From: Streptomyces sp. SID12488
GTDB taxonomy: Bacteria > Actinomycetota > Actinomycetes > Streptomycetales > Streptomycetaceae
Direction of reading: 5' to 3'
Assembly (NCBI RefSeq): GCF_010548275.1
Contig: NZ_JAAGLT010000023.1
Span: forward strand, 1 to 64,000
Length of the DNA: 64,000 nucleotides
Each line of letters opens with the position of its first letter. The stretch's first letter is position 1. Of this stretch, positions 34,421 through 43,449 are shown piece by piece. The position numbers and the translations under genes are program-made. A model generated the notes under the pieces. It worked only from the letters and a program-made list of their open reading frames with translations, was not told the DNA's origin and made no database searches.

Positions 34421-36436
34421 GTGCCTTCCGACCTGATCACACGGCCCGAACGGGCAGCTCCGGCCGCCTCTCCCGCAGCGCCGAAGCGCCGTACGCGGGT
34501 GCGCCGTACGCGCGTGTTCGCCCTGGCCGAGGCGCGCTGGGCCATTGCGGCGCTGATGCTGTTCCTGATCGCGCTGTCGCTCCAGCTGGCCGGCGCACCC
34601 GCCTGGTCGTGGGGCCCTGTCTACGCCGCCGCCTACGTCACCGGCGGGTGGGAGCCGGCCTGGGCTGGGCTGACGGCGCTGCGGGGCAAGACGCTGGATG
34701 TGGACCTGCTGATGATCGTGGCCGCGGTCGGCGCGGCCTCGATCGGGCAGGTGATGGACGGCGCTCTGCTGATCGTCATCTTCGCCACTTCCGGCGCTTT
34801 GGAAGCTCTGGCGACCGCCCGTACCCAGGACGCGGTCCGCGGTCTGCTCGACCTGGCCCCGGCCACCGCCACACGGCTGGCCGCCGACGGCGGCGAGTCG
34901 ACGGTCCCGACCGAGGACCTGGTGGTCGGGGACACCGTCCTGGTGCGTCCCGGAGAGCGGGTCGGCGCGGACGGCCGTGTCCTGGACGGGGCGAGCGAGG
35001 TGGACCAGGCCACCATCACCGGGGAGCCGTTGCCGGTCGCGAAGGAGACCGGTGACGAGGTCTTCGCCGGCACTCTCAACGGCACCGGTGCCCTGCGGGT
35101 CAAGGTCGGGCGGGACGCCTCGCACTCGGTGATCGCCCGGATCGTGGCCATGGTCGAGGAGGCTTCCGGGACCAAGGCACCCACCCAGCTGTTCATCGAG
35201 AAGGTCGAGCAGCGCTACAGCCTGGGCATGGTCTTCGCGACCCTTGCCGTTTTTCTGGTCCCCCTCGCGTTCGGCGGGGATCCGACCGCCTCGCTGCTGC
35301 GGGCGATGACCTTCATGATCGTGGCCTCGCCGTGCGCGGTGGTCCTGGCGACGATGCCGCCGCTGCTGTCGGCGATCGCCAACGCCGGACGCCACGGCGT
35401 CCTGGTGAAGTCCGCCGTGGTCATGGAGCGTCTCGGGCAGGTCGACGCGGTCGCCCTGGACAAGACGGGCACCCTGACCGAGGGCACCCCTCGCGTCACC
35501 GGCATCCGCCCCCTGCCCGGCTCCGGCCTGGCAAAGGACGCCCTGCTGGCGCTGGCGGCTGCCGCCGAGCACCCCAGCGAACACCCCCTGGCCCGCGCGA
35601 TCGTCGACGCTGCCCGTGCCCGCCACCTGGCCGTCGCGGACGTAGGGGACTTCACCTCCGCCCCCGGTATCGGCGTCACCGCCACAGTCGACGGACACAC
35701 GGTCGCGGTCGGTGCCCCCGCCCGCCTCCGCGACGCCAACGACGACACCAACCACACCCTCTGGGCCCGCGCCGCCGAGACCGCGGCGGACCTGGAGGAC
35801 GGCGGCCACACCGCCGTCCTGGTCCTGCGCGACAGCATCCCGGTCGGGGTGCTGGGCATCGCCGACCGGCTGCGTCCCGACGCCGCCACCACGGTCGCTT
35901 CCCTGACCGCGCTGACCGGCAGTACCCCGATGCTGGTCACCGGCGACAACCCCCGCGCCGCCGCCCGCCTGGCCGCTGAGGCCGGCATCTCCGCGGACGA
36001 CGTCCACGCCGGCCTCCTGCCCCAGGACAAGGTCGAGACAGTACGCCGCCTGGAGGCCCGCGGCCGCAAGGTGCTGGTCATCGGCGACGGTGTCAACGAC
36101 GCCCCCGCGCTGGCCGCCGCCCACACCGGCATCGCCATGGGCCGCGCCGGCTCCGACCTCGCCCTGGAAACCGCCGACGCCGTCATCGTCCGCGACGAAC
36201 TCGCCACCGTCCCCAAGCTCATCGCCCTCTCGCGGGCGGCCCGCCGCCTGGTGGTGCAGAACCTGGTCATCGCCGGAGTGTTCATCTCCGGCCTGGTCAT
36301 CTGGGACCTTGCCGGTCATCTCCCGCTGCCCCTCGGCGTACTGGGGCACGAGGGATCGACCGTCATCGTCGGCCTCAACGGCCTGCGCCTGCTGCGCGAC
36401 GCCGCCTGGAACCGCACCACCCAGGACACGCGATGA
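34421..36436 (+). CDS. P1B-4-type heavy-metal ATPase (CoaT/CtpD-like)
   Basis: A 671-residue P-type ATPase. Actuator motif TITGEPLPVAKE, phosphorylation site DAVALDKTGTLTEG, nucleotide-binding HPSEHPLARAI and hinge GDGVNDAPALAAAHTG are all present. The membrane metal site reads SPC (IVASPCAVVLATMP) instead of CPC, and the last helix region has LGHEGSTVIVGLNGLRLL, the HEGxT signature of the P1B-4 subgroup. No N-terminal HMA domain. P1B-4 pumps export Co, Zn, Fe(II) or Ni. The GTG at 34421 is preferred because the ATG at 34349 lies in the operator. Confidence 0.85.
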   Translation: MPSDLITRPERAAPAASPAAPKRRTRVRRTRVFALAEARWAIAALMLFLIALSLQLAGAPAWSWGPVYAAAYVTGGWEPAWAGLTALRGKTLDVDLLMIVAAVGAASIGQVMDGALLIVIFATSGALEALATARTQDAVRGLLDLAPATATRLAADGGESTVPTEDLVVGDTVLVRPGERVGADGRVLDGASEVDQATITGEPLPVAKETGDEVFAGTLNGTGALRVKVGRDASHSVIARIVAMVEEASGTKAPTQLFIEKVEQRYSLGMVFATLAVFLVPLAFGGDPTASLLRAMTFMIVASPCAVVLATMPPLLSAIANAGRHGVLVKSAVVMERLGQVDAVALDKTGTLTEGTPRVTGIRPLPGSGLAKDALLALAAAAEHPSEHPLARAIVDAARARHLAVADVGDFTSAPGIGVTATVDGHTVAVGAPARLRDANDDTNHTLWARAAETAADLEDGGHTAVLVLRDSIPVGVLGIADRLRPDAATTVASLTALTGSTPMLVTGDNPRAAARLAAEAGISADDVHAGLLPQDKVETVRRLEARGRKVLVIGDGVNDAPALAAAHTGIAMGRAGSDLALETADAVIVRDELATVPKLIALSRAARRLVVQNLVIAGVFISGLVIWDLAGHLPLPLGVLGHEGSTVIVGLNGLRLLRDAAWNRTTQDTR

Positions 36437-36840
36437 GCCGCCACAGCAAGAAGGCCACCCCCGAAACAGGAGCGCCCCGGCCCATCGTCACCGTCTGCCG
36501 CGGCTGCTGCTGCGGCACGCCTGCCAAGGTTCCACGGCTGGACCACGAAGCCCAGCTCACCGACCTGCGCACCCAACTGGCCGGAGTCGCGATGGTGCGG
36601 CGTACCGACTGTCTGGACGCGTGCGAGCGCGCCAACGTCATCGTCATCCAGCCCTCCGCCGAAGGCCGCAGAGCCGGCGGACGCCCGGTCTGGCTCGGGC
36701 AGGTCAACGACCCCGAAGCCGCTGCCGACATCACCACCTGGGTCAAAAACGGCGGCCCCGGCCTCGCCGAGGCACCCGGCATCCTCGACCTCTACACGTT
36801 CAGCCCGTCCCGACGCGTCCGCCACGAACTCGAAGACTGA
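36433..36840 (+). CDS. Thioredoxin-like (2Fe-2S) ferredoxin-type protein
   Basis: A 135-residue cytoplasmic protein with VTVCRGCCCGTPAK near residue 21 and MVRRTDCLDACERANVIVI near 55. The Cys pattern matches the thioredoxin-like [2Fe-2S] family found with cobalt/nickel genes and in hydrogenase subunits. The start overlaps the ATPase stop (ATGA), so the two are co-translated. A role as metal or iron-sulfur accessory to the P1B-4 pump is inferred from coupling. A CCCCGGCT hairpin follows the stop. Confidence 0.72.
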   Translation: MSRHSKKATPETGAPRPIVTVCRGCCCGTPAKVPRLDHEAQLTDLRTQLAGVAMVRRTDCLDACERANVIVIQPSAEGRRAGGRPVWLGQVNDPEAAADITTWVKNGGPGLAEAPGILDLYTFSPSRRVRHELED

Positions 36841-36844
36841 CCAA

Positions 36845-36867
36845 CCCCGGCTCGGACGCAGCCGGGG
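36845..36867. terminator. Hairpin terminator after the ATPase operon
   Basis: An 8-bp perfect stem (CCCCGGCT/AGCCGGGG) with a 7-base loop begins four bases after the ferredoxin stop. There is no T-run. Confidence 0.65.
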
Positions 36868-36904
36868 CACCCCACTTCAGCCGATCGGGCCGACGCGCCA
36901 AACC

Positions 36905-37190
36905 GCACCTCCGGTCGTCTACGTCGCCTTCGTCGCCTTCGTCGTGGACACCTTCTCCCGCCGCATCGTCGGCTGGTTCGCGGCAACCACCAAACACGCC
37001 GAACTCGTCCCGGCCGCCCTGGAGATGGCGCTCTGGCAGCGCGACAGGACGGGCACTCCGCCGCGACGCGGGGAACCGGTCCATCACTCGGATGTGAGTC
37101 CGGGCAAATACACATCATTCACGCTCGCCGAACATCTGGACCGAGACGGCATCGCGGCATCCATCGGATCGGTCGGCGACGCGTATGACA
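36905..37190 (+). pseudogene. IS3-family transposase (orfB) fragment
   Basis: The frame encodes VYVAFVAFVVDTFSRRIVGW, then TKHAELVPAALEMALWQRDR, then VHHSDVSPGKYTSFTLAEHL and IAASIGSVGDAYD, part of the DDE integrase core of IS150/IS407-like elements. The first acidic residue and the D(35)E region are only partly present; the sequence ends before the catalytic Glu. A 9-base repeat (GTCGCCTTC twice) sits at the left edge. No inverted repeats were found. It is a dead fragment. Confidence 0.82.
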
Positions 37191-37318
37191 AGCTCCAGCC
37201 CCTTCGGCTCGGGTCGGCTCGGGCATACGGTGAGACCCTCCGCTTCTCCTCTGGCGACGGGAACCGAACTGTGACCGAGGGCGTCGCAGTGATGTTCGGT
37301 GGCGTAAAGGGAGTGGTC

Positions 37319-37903
37319 ATGATGATGGAGGACTGCAGACGGGGTCGAGGATCCTGGACCTTGCTCGTGGCCGCCCTGGTGGCTGTCTCCTGTCTTCTGA
37401 CCGCCTGCGGAGGCAATGGCGACGATTCGGAGGCGGACTCGGTGCCGCCCCGTCCTTCTGCCGGTCCATCCACCGGCACCCCTTCGGTGACAAGGTCGGC
37501 AACGTCCCTGTCGACGCCGTCGACACGAGCCTCGGCCCCTCATGGGACAGCCTCCACGCCTCCAGGGTGCGTCGCGGGCTCCACCACCGTCTCCCACCGT
37601 CCGGGAGACGCCTCTGCTCACGACCTGTGTGTTCGGCCCGGGACGGTGGTGTCTCTCGTCCTCCGGCCGCGGAACGACGACAAGCGGTGGACGGGTGTGC
37701 TGAGTTCAGCGCCGGTCTTCGTCCTGGCGTCCGGATGGGAGGTGGCGGCGGACGGCTCGGCCCGCGCTTCGCTGCGCTGCGCGGGTACCCGGGGCGGTAC
37801 CGCCAAGATCACCGCGCTCGCGAAGGCACCGGATGTGGCGGGCGCGGCGCGCGTCGCGTTCACGTTGGACGTGAGTGTGGTGCCGTACACGTCGCAGGGG
37901 TGA
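37319..37903 (+). CDS. Secreted lipoprotein, function unknown
   Basis: A 194-residue protein with a signal peptide (LLVAALVAVSCLLTACGG); the lipobox Cys is near residue 30. A Ser/Thr/Pro-rich linker of about 55 residues follows, then a small beta-rich domain with a Cys pair (CVAGSTTV and AHDLCVRPG) and GWEVAADGSARASLRCAGTR. The last part resembles a bacterial Ig-like fold of antibiotic-exposed lipoproteins, but I do not recognise the family. AAAGGGAG precedes ATG 37319. The gene is convergent with the beta-propeller gene. Confidence 0.68.
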   Translation: MMMEDCRRGRGSWTLLVAALVAVSCLLTACGGNGDDSEADSVPPRPSAGPSTGTPSVTRSATSLSTPSTRASAPHGTASTPPGCVAGSTTVSHRPGDASAHDLCVRPGTVVSLVLRPRNDDKRWTGVLSSAPVFVLASGWEVAADGSARASLRCAGTRGGTAKITALAKAPDVAGAARVAFTLDVSVVPYTSQG

Positions 37904-37926
37904 TCCCGAGAAAATCCCGGGATCAC
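37900..37926. terminator. Bidirectional terminator between convergent genes
   Basis: GTGATCCCG and CGGGATCAC form a 9-bp stem around a 9-base A-rich loop, exactly between the lipoprotein and propeller gene stops. Confidence 0.75.
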
Positions 37927-37945
37927 CCCATCCGATGTCGCTGAG

Positions 37946-40600
37946 TCAGTGGCAGTCGCGCACGTTGATCGTGTAGATGCCGCGGCCGTGGGTGGCCGCG
38001 TACAGCGTCCTGCCGTCGGGGCTCAGTTTCAGCTGGAGGACGGCGACGGCCGGGAGGTTCCCGACGCGCTGCCAGGTCGTACGGCCCGGCGCGCGGTAGA
38101 CGACGCCGAGGTCGGTGGCGACGGCGAGGCCGCCGTTCGGTGTGACGACCGCGGAGTCGGTCGGTACGTCGGGGAGGTTCTTCGAGACGTCCTTCCAGGT
38201 GGTGCCGCCGTCGGTGGACTCGAAGACATGGCCGATCCCGGCGCCGGGGCCTTCGGTCCAGTGCCGGGAGAAGCCGTTGACGGCGAGGTAGACGTGGTCG
38301 GCGTTCTTGGGGTCGATGGCGAAGCCGCTGAGGTAGCGGTTGGGCACGGTGCCGTCCGTGCCGGTGGCGGGGAGCGTGATGTCGTGCCAGCCGGTGCCGT
38401 CCGCGTTGCCGACGGAGATGCCGCGGGCGAAGCCCTGGTTGTTGCAGGGGCCGCACCAGGCCGCGTAGACCTTGCCGCCCGAGGCTGCGACAGCGGTGGC
38501 GGTGCGGCCGGCGCCGAGGTCGTACACGTTGGTCCACTCGTCGCCGCTGCGGATGGCGTAGCCGTGGGTCTGGACCCAGATGTGGCGGCCGCCGGCGATC
38601 CAGGTCGAGCTGTTCTTGGCGTCGGCCGTGATCGGGGCGATGAAGCGGGCCTCACCGGTGGCGTTGTCGGCGGGGGCGACGTTGTACGACGTGATCTTGC
38701 TGGGGTCGGTGACCCAGCTGCCGTCGTTGACGGCGCAGTTCTGGGTCACCTGGATGGCGAGGTAGACGTACTCCTCTGCGATGTTGCAGCCGTTGGCCGG
38801 GTCGGTGAGGGTGTCGCCGCCGTCGCCGCCGAAGTTGGAGCCCATCACGCGGTCGTTGCTGCGCAGGATGGACTGGCCGTTGTCCTGCAGGCCGCCGGTG
38901 ACCGAGACGCCGCCGTAGGTCAGGTCCTTGCCGACGCCCACGGAGTAGTACTGGAGAGTGTCGATGGTGCCGTCGTTGAGCGAGGTCCAGTCGGTGGCGT
39001 GCCCGGAGGCGTCCTGCCGGCCGTGGAGCGGGCGCTTGTAGACGCCGCCGTCGTTGCCGACGTAGACGAAACTCCTGCCGTGGTAGCTGCCGATCGCGAC
39101 GCCGTGCTGGTCGGGGTGGGTGGTCTGGTTGCAGTCACCCGTCTGCTTGGTGGGGTCGATGCTCCAGCAGGGGAAGCCGAAGTTCCAGTACGGGCCGACG
39201 GCCGACCAGGTGGCGCCGCCGTCCTTGGTCTCGTGGACCTCCTCCAGGCCCGCGTACACGTGCTGCGGGTCGTTCGGGTCGACGGTCAGGAACTGGTTGT
39301 ACCAGGACTGGACGCCCGGCATGTAGCCGCTGGAGGTCAGCGCCGAGCCGTCGGCGGCCAGTTGCTTGTAGTCGGCGACCTTCGTCCAGGGACCGAACGG
39401 CGAGCCGGCGCTGTAGATGCCCGCCAGCCCGCTGTCGGGGTTGGCGGCCATCTGCGCGGGCGACTCGTCGATGGCGTAGTAGCGCGAGCCGTCGGCGGAG
39501 CGGGCGAAGGTGACGGTGCCGACGTTGTCGGCGTCGGTCGGCAGGTCGCCGAAGCCGCTGGTGATCCGGGTCCAGGTGCCGTTCACCTTGGTGTAGAAGC
39601 CGTTGTATTCGTCACCGCTGCGCCAGCCGATCGCGAGGATCACCTTGGAGGGGTTCTTCGGGTCGATGGCGATGTCGTTGGTGATGTTCTTGTACGCGGC
39701 CGAGGCGTCGCTCGCCTTCGAACCCCCGGGCAGGTAGTCGGGGTTGGGCGTGAACTCCAGCTTCCAGGATCCGCTCAGCTTCTTCGTGGAGTGGCTCCAC
39801 ACCCCCTCGCTGGTCGCCGCCCACACCTTGCCTCCGCCGAAGCGCAGCTGGCGGATGGTGGTGGACTCCAGCTCGTCGCCGCCGACCCGGCTGCGCGTGG
39901 AGAACGTGCCGTGGTGCGGGTCGGACAGGACGTAGACGCCGCTGCCGAGGTAGGCGTCGGCGTTGGTGGTCGCCTCGCCCGTTCCCAGCCACAGCCGGCC
40001 GCCGCCGTCCAGGGCGAGGGCGCCGGTGGACTGCGCGGGCAGCCTGTCGCTGATCGGCTGCCAGTGACCTCCGCCGGTGCGGGAGCGCCACACTCCGCCG
40101 CCCGCGCTGCCCGCGTACACGTACCCGTCGTCGTCGGCGGCCATCGCGGCCATCCGGCCGGTGACATTGCCCGAGCCGCCGCTGGAGTTGGAGTCGTAGT
40201 CGCGGTAGCGCGCATCATCGGAGTTGTACGGCAGGTCGGTGATGTTGCGCCAACTGCCGCCGGTGCTCGCCAGATTGGTCAGACTCGTCCAGGCGGCGCC
40301 ATAGGCGCCCGGTGCGACGACGCCGGGTGAGGTGCGGGCCTCGGCGTACTGGTCCGCGCCCTCGGCTATCTCGTCGGCCTCGTTGCCGTCATCACCGCCG
40401 CCATCGTCCTCCGCCTTGGCCTTGGGGGTGATGGCGCCCACCGACTGGGCGCGTTCGGCGGCGAGTTGGGCGAGTGCGCGGGCGCCGAAGGGGCTACTGT
40501 TCCCGCCGGGCGCGGCGCCGGCGGGTATCGCGACGAGTGCGGCGGATGCGGTGATGGCACAGATCGTGAGCCATCGTCTCTTACGGGTGGGTGCTGACAC
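37946..40600 (-). CDS. Large secreted BNR/VPS10-type beta-propeller protein
   Basis: An 884-residue exported protein. The signal peptide (KRRWLTICAITASAALVAIP then AGAAPGG) is followed by an Asp/Gly-rich spacer and a long series of propeller blades with Asp-box/BNR-like repeats: GGVWRSRTGGGHWQPISDRL, HETKDGGATWSAVGPYW, VFESTDGGTTWKDVS and VVYRAPGRTTWQRV. Such folds occur in xyloglucanases, sialidase-like proteins and sortilin domains. Catalytic residues are not obvious, so an adhesion or polysaccharide-binding role is also possible. The GTG at 40600 is chosen because GGAGGA precedes it; a longer start adds non-signal residues. Confidence 0.75.
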   Translation of the reverse strand: MSAPTRKRRWLTICAITASAALVAIPAGAAPGGNSSPFGARALAQLAAERAQSVGAITPKAKAEDDGGGDDGNEADEIAEGADQYAEARTSPGVVAPGAYGAAWTSLTNLASTGGSWRNITDLPYNSDDARYRDYDSNSSGGSGNVTGRMAAMAADDDGYVYAGSAGGGVWRSRTGGGHWQPISDRLPAQSTGALALDGGGRLWLGTGEATTNADAYLGSGVYVLSDPHHGTFSTRSRVGGDELESTTIRQLRFGGGKVWAATSEGVWSHSTKKLSGSWKLEFTPNPDYLPGGSKASDASAAYKNITNDIAIDPKNPSKVILAIGWRSGDEYNGFYTKVNGTWTRITSGFGDLPTDADNVGTVTFARSADGSRYYAIDESPAQMAANPDSGLAGIYSAGSPFGPWTKVADYKQLAADGSALTSSGYMPGVQSWYNQFLTVDPNDPQHVYAGLEEVHETKDGGATWSAVGPYWNFGFPCWSIDPTKQTGDCNQTTHPDQHGVAIGSYHGRSFVYVGNDGGVYKRPLHGRQDASGHATDWTSLNDGTIDTLQYYSVGVGKDLTYGGVSVTGGLQDNGQSILRSNDRVMGSNFGGDGGDTLTDPANGCNIAEEYVYLAIQVTQNCAVNDGSWVTDPSKITSYNVAPADNATGEARFIAPITADAKNSSTWIAGGRHIWVQTHGYAIRSGDEWTNVYDLGAGRTATAVAASGGKVYAAWCGPCNNQGFARGISVGNADGTGWHDITLPATGTDGTVPNRYLSGFAIDPKNADHVYLAVNGFSRHWTEGPGAGIGHVFESTDGGTTWKDVSKNLPDVPTDSAVVTPNGGLAVATDLGVVYRAPGRTTWQRVGNLPAVAVLQLKLSPDGRTLYAATHGRGIYTINVRDCH

Positions 40601-41248
40601 CAGGTCCTCCGAAGAACGGGTAACGGGTGGTCGTACAGCCGTCGCACAGAACCCGACCACCGGCGGCAGGAGGCGTCCGCCACTTGGACAGCCTTTGACT
40701 AGAACCTGTCACTCCCTATGGCCGGAAGCCGACCGGTTCATCGCGCCTTCATCGGGGATGCCGGTTCAGAGGGCTGCGGTCCGCGAGCGGGCAGCGGCCG
40801 GCAGCACACCGCCGAGGACCAACACGATGCCGCCGGAGATCAGCAGCGGGAGGTGGCCGTCGGCGCCCCAGGCGAGCCCGGCCCTGACGCTCATGCCGAT
40901 GCGATGTCCGGTGAATCCCTGGTGGAGTGGTGTGGGTTGGCGAAGGACGTGGAGGACGTGAACCAGTCGGCGACGCCGATGTACGAGGCCACGGCCACGC
41001 ACTGAAGGATCACCTGTCCCCCTGAACATTCGGGCGGTCGGCTGTCGCGTTCCTGCTTCTCGGCCGTTGTGGCAACGTCGGGAGAGCACCGGTATCACCA
41101 GTCGCGCGCCGTTGACCAGCCGATCGGCCACTGTGTTCAGGTTGTGTTCAGGCGCGGGCGGGCCTTGGGCAACTCGGGTACCGGAAGCGCCAAAACTCTG
41201 GCAAAGGGGTCTGGGGCAACCGCCGAACCCCGTGCCATCGTGCCTGCC
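40601..41248. other. Intergenic region with possible small gene
   Basis: This 648-base gap separates the divergent propeller and COG4705 genes. A minus-strand frame at 40766-40894 encodes a 42-residue peptide with one hydrophobic segment (GHLPLLISGGIVLVLGGVL), possibly the end of a decayed membrane protein; it lacks a clear ribosome site. The right part contains the TTCAGG direct repeat at 41135-41152. I see nothing else. Confidence 0.4.
41135..41152 (+). promoter_or_regulatory. TTCAGG direct repeat, candidate response-regulator box
   Basis: GTTCAGG occurs at 41135-41141 and again at 41146-41152, one helical turn (11 bp) apart, about 100 bases upstream of the COG4705 gene. Tandem 11-bp-spaced half-sites are typical of OmpR-family response regulators. 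A similar pair precedes the paralogue at 52853, and an OmpR-type regulator gene lies 2.3 kb away. Confidence 0.5.
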
Positions 41249-42040
41249 ATGACGACAGATCACCTCACTGACAACCGGCCTCCGCGCCACGCACGACACG
41301 TGGCAAGCAAGGTGCCGGAGGTGACCGTCTACTTCTGGATCATCAAGGTGCTGACGACCGGTATGGGTGAGACGGCCTCCGACTGGCTGGCCCGCCTGTT
41401 CGGCCCGATCCCTGCGGTCGGCCTCGGTGGCATGGCCCTGGTCGTCGCCCTGGTGGTCCAGTTCGCCGCCCGCCGGTATGTGGCCTGGATCTACTGGACG
41501 GCGATCGTCATGGTCAGCGTGTTCGGCACGATGGCCGCCGATGTCCTGCACGTCGGCCTCGGCGTGCCGTACACATTGTCGACCCCCTTCTTCATGGCCG
41601 CGCTGGCCGCCGTCTTCGCCCTCTGGTACCGCAGCGAAGGCACCCTGTCCATCCACAGCATCCACACCCGGCGCCGCGAGACCTTCTACTGGGCCGCCGT
41701 CCTGGCCACCTTCGCCCTGGGCACCGCCGCGGGCGACCTCACCGCCACGGTCGGCTTCGGTTATCTGGGTTCCGCCGTCCTGTACGCCGCCGCGATCGCT
41801 GTTCCGGCTGTCGCTCACCGCTGGGGCGGCCTGAACGCGGTCGTCGCTTTCTGGGCGGCGTACGTCATCACCCGCCCACTCGGTGCGTCCGTCGCCGACT
41901 GGATGGCCGTCGGCCACGAGCGGGGTGGGCTGGACCTGGGCCTGGGGCCGGTCACGCTGTCCTGGACGGTGGCCATCCTCGGCTTCGTCGGCTATCTGGC
42001 CGCCTCTCGCAAGGACATTCGGCGCGACCGCTTGCAGTGA
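41249..42040 (+). CDS. COG4705-type membrane protein, paralogue 1
   Basis: A 263-residue integral membrane protein with about eight helices. Conserved segments are KVPEVTVYFWIIKVLTTGMG near 20, GTLSIHSIHTRRRETFYW near 132, and ALGTAAGDL and YVITRPLGASVADW further on. Acidic residues inside the TGMGETASDW and GTAAGDL helices suggest cation transport, and family members have been linked to manganese homeostasis, although I cannot confirm this here. A close paralogue lies at 52853. The gene converges with the histidine kinase gene (29-base gap). Confidence 0.75.
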   Translation: MTTDHLTDNRPPRHARHVASKVPEVTVYFWIIKVLTTGMGETASDWLARLFGPIPAVGLGGMALVVALVVQFAARRYVAWIYWTAIVMVSVFGTMAADVLHVGLGVPYTLSTPFFMAALAAVFALWYRSEGTLSIHSIHTRRRETFYWAAVLATFALGTAAGDLTATVGFGYLGSAVLYAAAIAVPAVAHRWGGLNAVVAFWAAYVITRPLGASVADWMAVGHERGGLDLGLGPVTLSWTVAILGFVGYLAASRKDIRRDRLQ

Positions 42041-42069
42041 TGCGCGGGTGCCGCCGAGCGGGGCTGCTG

Positions 42070-43449
42070 TCAGCCGGCGGGCAGGCTGACGACGAAGCGT
42101 GCTCCGGGCGTGTGCCCGGGGTCGTAGGTCACCTCGCCGCCGACGGAGCGGGCCAGGCGTCGCGCCAGCGGCAGTCCCAGGCCCGCACCGTGGTGTCCGT
42201 CGCCGGGATCCGCGCGTTGCCCGGGCTCGAAGAGCCGTGCGGCGAACGGGGGCGGTACGCCGGGTCCGTCGTCGGTGACGTCGATGCGTACGCCGTCGGG
42301 TGTGCGGTAGGCGTGGACGGTGACGCCGGTGCGGGCGTAGCGGCAGGCGTTGGCCAGGAGGGGGCTGACGATGCGTTCGAGGAGGGCGGTCGGGACGCCG
42401 GCCTGTAGGCGTGGGCCGCCCGCTGTGACCGCCAAGTGGCTTGGCACGTCCAGGAGTTCGGTGAGGCGGTGCAGTGCGGGCAGAACCTCGGCGGTGCCCG
42501 GTGCGGTGAGGGTGGCGCCCCGGGCGTCGTCCAGGAGGGTGTCGCAGATGGCGCGCATGGACTCGGCGGCATCCGCGATGACCCGGTGGGTGGCGCGGGT
42601 CTGGCCGGTGGTGCGGGGGCGGGTCTGCCACCAGTCGAGTTCGGCGATGATCCGGCTCAGGGGCGTACGCAGCTCGTGCGAGAGTTCCCCGGTGAGCTGC
42701 CGCTCGTGGCGCAGCAAGGTGCGGATGCGGTCCAGCATGGCGTCCAGCGACGTACCGAGGCGGGCGAGTTCGGCCGGGTGCCCGGTGCTCCCGAAGCGTT
42801 CTTCGGAGGCGACGGCGCTCCACTGGATGGCCTGGTCGGTCATCGTGCGGACGGGGCGCAGCGCACGGCCGACCGCCAGCCGGGTCAGGGCGTAGGTGCA
42901 GGCGAGCATCACGGCGTCCAGGGCGAGCGATCCCAGCAGGAGGGTGTCGGCCGAACTGCGATAGGGGGAGAGGTCGAGCGCGGTGACCACCGTGGCCTCG
43001 CTCCTGTCGCCGGGCACCGGCTGGGAGCACAGACGCAGGGGACCATGGACGTCGGCGGTGACGCACCGTCGTCCGCCGCGCCCGGCGAGTGCGTCGGCGA
43101 CGCGGGTCAGCGGGCCGGCGGCCGGTGGCTCTTCCAGCAGTCGGCGGCCGGCGTAGATCCACACGTTGGTGTCGAGGAGGTCGTCGTGGGAGGTCTCCAG
43201 CACGCGAACGGTCGTGCCGCTGGTGTCGACGGTCGTCGCGACGGCGGCGGCGCGGGCGCGCAGTTCGTCGTCCGCCTGGTGCTGGAGGCGGCGCTGGGCC
43301 ACGGCGTTGAAGGCGACGGTGAGGACCAGCATCAGCAGCGCGGCCGTGGTGAGGGCCACGAGTGAGAGCCGGCCGCGCAGGGTGCGGGGCGCCAGCCGGT
43401 GGAGGACGGCGGTCACGGTGGGCCGCGGCCGGTGGCGGACGCCGCTCAT
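42070..43449 (-). CDS. Sensor histidine kinase
   Basis: A 459-residue membrane kinase. TM1 lies at about residues 28-50 (LVALTTAALLMLVLTVAF) and TM2 at about 170-190, with an extracytoplasmic sensor of about 120 residues. A HAMP domain follows, then H-box GELSHELRTPLSRIIAELDW, N-box SPLLANACRYA, and G boxes DDGPGVPP and GAGLGLPLA. Its start overlaps the response regulator stop (ATGA). It is the last gene of a five-gene operon with DedA and two PAP2 phosphatases, so it may sense a cell-envelope lipid or peptidoglycan signal. Confidence 0.85.
   Translation of the reverse strand: MSGVRHRPRPTVTAVLHRLAPRTLRGRLSLVALTTAALLMLVLTVAFNAVAQRRLQHQADDELRARAAAVATTVDTSGTTVRVLETSHDDLLDTNVWIYAGRRLLEEPPAAGPLTRVADALAGRGGRRCVTADVHGPLRLCSQPVPGDRSEATVVTALDLSPYRSSADTLLLGSLALDAVMLACTYALTRLAVGRALRPVRTMTDQAIQWSAVASEERFGSTGHPAELARLGTSLDAMLDRIRTLLRHERQLTGELSHELRTPLSRIIAELDWWQTRPRTTGQTRATHRVIADAAESMRAICDTLLDDARGATLTAPGTAEVLPALHRLTELLDVPSHLAVTAGGPRLQAGVPTALLERIVSPLLANACRYARTGVTVHAYRTPDGVRIDVTDDGPGVPPPFAARLFEPGQRADPGDGHHGAGLGLPLARRLARSVGGEVTYDPGHTPGARFVVSLPAG

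Noticed and set aside
34361..36349. A long minus-strand frame under the P1B ATPase
   Set aside because: Antisense shadow; every P-type ATPase motif is on the plus strand.
37949..40330. A 793-codon plus-strand frame opposite the propeller protein
   Set aside because: Composed of Val/Gly/Ala/Asp low-complexity sequence with no domain; the minus strand encodes a signal peptide and BNR-like repeats.
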